A stretch of DNA of 64,000 nucleotides, from positions 21,191-85,190 of the forward strand of contig JAAFIG010000015.1 of the NCBI GenBank assembly GCA_013298595.1. Reading direction: 5' to 3'. Numbering within the stretch: position 1 is the stretch's first letter; each line of letters opens with the position of its first letter. This stretch comes from Deinococcales bacterium (GTDB lineage: Bacteria; Deinococcota; Deinococci; Deinococcales; JAAFIG01). The notes under the pieces were generated by a model that saw only the letters and a program-made list of their open reading frames with translations, did not search any database and was not told where the DNA came from. Shown one piece after another: positions 61,606-64,000 of the stretch. A program made the translations under genes and the position numbers.

Positions 61606-63288
61606 GTGAAACAATTAGTAACTCGTGTATTGGCAATCGTGGCTTTGGTTGGTTCTGCTGCTCAGGCACAAACTTTACCCAAAGAAATACGAACTCGGAT
61701 TATGCAATCGGTCGTTGAAGTGCTGGCATTAGATAATGATGCAGGCGCACCTAAACTTGGTAATCAAGGTGGTAGTGGCACCATGATTAGTACCAGTGGT
61801 TATATTCTGACCAATTACCACGTTGTTTTTGATGATGATACCAACAGTGTTATTAAACGCCACGCCATTCGTTTCACCGATAACCCCAGTAAAGAACCTG
61901 TCTTAAAAGGTATTGGCACAGTTGTATCTGCCTTACCTAAATTAGATTTAGCTTTACTTAAAATTACACAAGATGCCACAGGCAATCCAATCTCGAGCGA
62001 TATCAAATACGTGGCTTCACCAATAGGTAATCCGTTTGATATGGTGCTAGGCGAGCGTTTAACACTGGCAGGGTATCCCAATATTGGTGGACGAACAATT
62101 ACTTTTACCAACGGTGTTTTTAGTGGTTGGACTGGCGAGAATTATCGAAGTGCTGGTACAAACTGGATTAAAACCGATGGAAAAATCAATGCAGGTAACT
62201 CTGGTGGTGGGGCTTTTGACGAACAAGGCAACCTGATTGGTGTGCCAACAGCGGGTATTTTCCGTCGGTTGTCGGCATTGAATGTCGAAAATCAGGATTA
62301 TTTGCGCCCGATTCATTTGGCATATCAAATTTTTGATCCTAATGTTTCAGATATTGCTTATGTTGGCGGTCGTCGTCCTACACTTCCTGATGGTGTGGAT
62401 GCCACAGGTTTAGCCAGTAGTTCAGCCAGCAATGCCAATGGTTTATTACCAGCCAAAGTTGGACAAGCTTGGAGTATGACCATCGAAGGCTTACCCGCTT
62501 GGACACTCAATTTATCCCGCTTAGATCGTGATAACGACCCAACAGGTAATGGCTCGCAGGCAGGTAGCAATCAACAATTTATTGTCTACACCTACGAAGA
62601 CGATGGCTCGTTCTTTTTCCATGTTGAATCCTCACAAGGCACAGCCTATGGTTGTGTTTTTGAAGACCCAATCGCTTTCAAAGACAACACCTTACTAGAT
62701 GGCAAAGCCCTGATCAGCCCGCCCAATGTTGATAGTTGGCAATCACTGAAAAAACCTTGCACAGTTACTTTATTACCAACCGCTGCAACGCCGCCACCCG
62801 CCCCAAATGGTCCACCGCCACTACCAACCAATCCACCAAACACAACAACCCCAAGCAACCCAAGCAACTTAACCGCTGTTTTCCCACCAAAACCAGGTCA
62901 AACATGGCAAGTTGTTGTTCAAGGACTCGAGCCGTGGACATTACAATTCCTGCGTTTAGATCGTGATGGCGACCCAGAAGGTACAAGTAAACAGGGTTCG
63001 TTTAGCTCGAGCGCTTACGCTTTTACCGACAGCGAGAATGGCGAAAAGAACTTCCAATTCTTTGATCCCACGGGAACTTTTTGGTGCGTTTTCCCAAAGA
63101 ATGTACAAGCCAATGGCGCAAGTTTTACCAATGGCGAAACATGGTACAAAGCCCGTAATCAACAAGCGGGCGATACTCTGAGAAAACCTTGCACTGCAAC
63201 AATCACCAGTGCTGGTAACCCAACCGTATTAAGTGCACCACCTGTGATGCTCGAGTTAAAGAGTTTACTGAAATTTGTTCGTATTTAA
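61606..63288 (+). CDS. Secreted trypsin-like serine protease with two C-terminal repeat domains
   Basis: 560 residues. Signal peptide VKQLVTRVLAIVALVGSAAQAQ. Protease domain with catalytic His in ILTNYHVVF, Asp in KLDLALLKI, and Ser in GNSGGGAFDEQG (S1C/HtrA-like, no PDZ seen). Then two related beta-rich domains of about 115 residues: KVGQAWSMTIEGLPAWTLNLSRLDRDNDP and KPGQTWQVVVQGLEPWTLQFLRLDRDGDP, each ending KPCT(V/A)T(L/I), joined by a Pro-rich linker (PPPAPNGPPPLPTNPPNTTTP). GTG start with TGGAGGA nine bases upstream. The repeats probably bind a surface or substrate. Confidence 0.9.
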   Translation: MKQLVTRVLAIVALVGSAAQAQTLPKEIRTRIMQSVVEVLALDNDAGAPKLGNQGGSGTMISTSGYILTNYHVVFDDDTNSVIKRHAIRFTDNPSKEPVLKGIGTVVSALPKLDLALLKITQDATGNPISSDIKYVASPIGNPFDMVLGERLTLAGYPNIGGRTITFTNGVFSGWTGENYRSAGTNWIKTDGKINAGNSGGGAFDEQGNLIGVPTAGIFRRLSALNVENQDYLRPIHLAYQIFDPNVSDIAYVGGRRPTLPDGVDATGLASSSASNANGLLPAKVGQAWSMTIEGLPAWTLNLSRLDRDNDPTGNGSQAGSNQQFIVYTYEDDGSFFFHVESSQGTAYGCVFEDPIAFKDNTLLDGKALISPPNVDSWQSLKKPCTVTLLPTAATPPPAPNGPPPLPTNPPNTTTPSNPSNLTAVFPPKPGQTWQVVVQGLEPWTLQFLRLDRDGDPEGTSKQGSFSSSAYAFTDSENGEKNFQFFDPTGTFWCVFPKNVQANGASFTNGETWYKARNQQAGDTLRKPCTATITSAGNPTVLSAPPVMLELKSLLKFVRI

Positions 63289-63295
63289 ACTGATT

Positions 63296-63334
63296 AACCA
63301 GCTCGAGATAAAATTTATCTCGAGCTGGTTTTTT
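63296..63334 (+). terminator. Long palindromic terminator of the protease gene
   Basis: AACCAGCTCGAGATAAA and TTTATCTCGAGCTGGTT pair around a single A, followed by TTTT. A nearly perfect 35-base palindrome with CTCGAG in the stem. Confidence 0.9.
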
Positions 63335-63419
63335 GATATCTGCTATTTGGCATACGACACAGCCAATAAAACGTGTTAGAATTTTTTTGCACTCGAGAAT
63401 CGGCTCGGGTTGCCACTGT

Positions 63420-63793
63420 GGGCGCGTACTTGGTTTCGACAGGGATCGCTGAAGGTGAGGTTGCGAGCCGCAGATGGTGGTTGGCTGCGAAAAAATCCAC
63501 CAAGCCTTTAAATGGCACAAATGTTTTGAGCTTTGCACCTCGTGCAAACTTACAAATGGCTGCTTAATTTCAGCCACAGCCGCTTAGAGACCCGGCAGTT
63601 GGTGTCTAACCCGCTTAAAAAAAGACTGCTAGCCTAAGCGATACCTCATAGCAAATGGCGAAAATAATGAGAGCGCTGCTCGAGAAACCTGCCTTTGGGT
63701 TCACTCAAGCCTAAGATTTGTACGAAGGCTACGCTCGTAGATGCCCGCTGGACGGGTTTTTGGACGAGGGTTCGACCCCCTCCGCGTCCACCA
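63420..63793 (+). ncRNA. ssrA: tmRNA
   Basis: 374 bases. Ends pair as a tRNA acceptor (GGGCGCG with CGCGTCC, then A and CCA). The 5' TTGGTTTCGACAGGGATC and the 3' T arm GAGGGTTCGACCCCCTC are diagnostic. Pseudoknot 1 (GGTGG/CCACC plus GGCT/AGCC) ends near 63506. The tag frame most likely resumes at GGC (63514), giving GTNVLSFAPRANLQMAA and a TAA stop at 63565. The tag ends MAA rather than the usual LAA. A shorter tag starting at a later Ala codon cannot be excluded. Confidence 0.95.
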
Positions 63794-63794
63794 A

Positions 63795-63829
63795 ACGTCA
63801 AAGGCTTGCCAGTGGCAAGCCTTTGACGT
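63795..63829 (+). terminator. Perfect hairpin after tmRNA
   Basis: ACGTCAAAGGCTTGCC pairs fully with GGCAAGCCTTTGACGT around AGT. No T-run follows. The next element (copy C) begins at its last bases. Probably 3' end formation or stabilisation of tmRNA. Confidence 0.7.
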
Positions 63830-63894
63830 ATCTACCGCTTTCATTTTAGAATTTTCAAAAAGCGGCAATTCTGCCATTTCAGCGGTAGATACGT
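63826..63894 (+). repeat. MITE-like dispersed hairpin element, copy C (short)
   Basis: ACGTATCTACCGCT and AGCGGTAGATACGT, 14-base arms, around TTCATTTTAGAATTTTCAAA and AAGCGGCAATTCTG. Same core as copies A and B but lacking the middle segment. The sequence after it to the window end shows no gene. Confidence 0.75.
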
Positions 63895-64000
63895 TGTCCT
63901 TATACCAAATTGGCATTTAAGTAAGACATAAATTCTCTTTGATCCAATCCCACCCACACAACCGTTTAACCCGTTCAACATCACCAGAAAAATCAAGTAA

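Noticed and set aside
63730-63793. Separate tRNA gene at the end of tmRNA
   Set aside because: The T arm and CCA end belong to the tRNA-like domain of tmRNA and pair with its 5' end. No anticodon arm is present.

Overview
The window reads as chromosomal DNA of a moderately AT-rich bacterium that most resembles Deinococcota (Deinococcus/Thermus relatives). This is inference. It rests on three things. First, more than twenty genes have a TANNNT -10 hexamer ending only 5-7 bases before the start codon, the leaderless arrangement known in Deinococcus. Second, there is an asp23-like/nusB/folD cluster. Third, one protein is built of tandem GspE-N (MshEN) domains of the kind found at the N-terminus of Thermus PilF. 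The most conspicuous global feature is the palindrome CTCGAG, which occurs about once per 120 bp in core genes (16 copies counted by eye between 46021 and 47940). Chance at this base composition would give roughly one per 5 kb. It behaves like HIP1 of cyanobacteria, and it thins out or vanishes in segments that look foreign.

Layout. 1-4292: 5' part of a giant DUF4157 effector (minus strand, runs off the window). 4405-11685: housekeeping genes (uppS, dgkA, aldo/keto reductase, GspE-N domain protein, uraH, allC-like amidohydrolase, sirtuin). 11998-16708: haloalkane dehalogenase, ABC-2 exporter, DUF1266 protein, HTH regulator. 17302-18504: secreted glycosidase. 18489-27239: polymorphic-toxin locus made of a second DUF4157 effector with an HNH-like tip, a SUKH immunity gene, an orphan nuclease cassette with probable immunity gene, a cassette remnant, and a divergent AAA+ ATPase of the contractile-injection (eCIS) type. 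27287-34369: GluR0-like channel, TetR/SDR pair, PfkB kinase, rsmA, purine nucleoside phosphorylase, Ca2+/H+ antiporter and tRNA-Val. 34623-41840: repeat element, broken gene, a GC-rich block (MFS exporter, P450, lipoprotein haloalkane dehalogenase) with a second P450 remnant, then a copper monooxygenase/cytochrome pair. 41918-51752: regulator, DUF5666 lipoprotein, foreign two-gene cassette, tRNA-Gly, MacB-like ABC transporter, GlcD-type oxidase, saccharopine-dehydrogenase-like enzyme, XisH/XisI. 51885-61199: asp23-like/nusB/folD, DUF4143 ATPase, GlcE-like protein, glyA, Crp/Fnr regulator facing yceI, serine hydrolase. 61606-63893: secreted trypsin-like protease and tmRNA.

The most interesting system is the toxin locus. 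Two effectors share an N-terminal chassis (Q/R-rich leader plus DUF4157) but have different C-terminal ends. Downstream of the complete one lie spare C-terminal tips without a chassis, each followed by a probable immunity gene, like the orphan tips of CdiA and Rhs systems, together with the AAA+ ATPase that normally accompanies eCIS particles. No sheath, tube or baseplate gene is in the window.

Three families of dispersed hairpin elements show paired (compensatory) changes between copies: a 65-200 bp MITE-like family (34623, 61211, 63826), a 45-bp perfect palindrome pair (54804, 55372) and a loop-conserved hairpin pair flanking the lipoprotein dehalogenase gene (38871, 40131).
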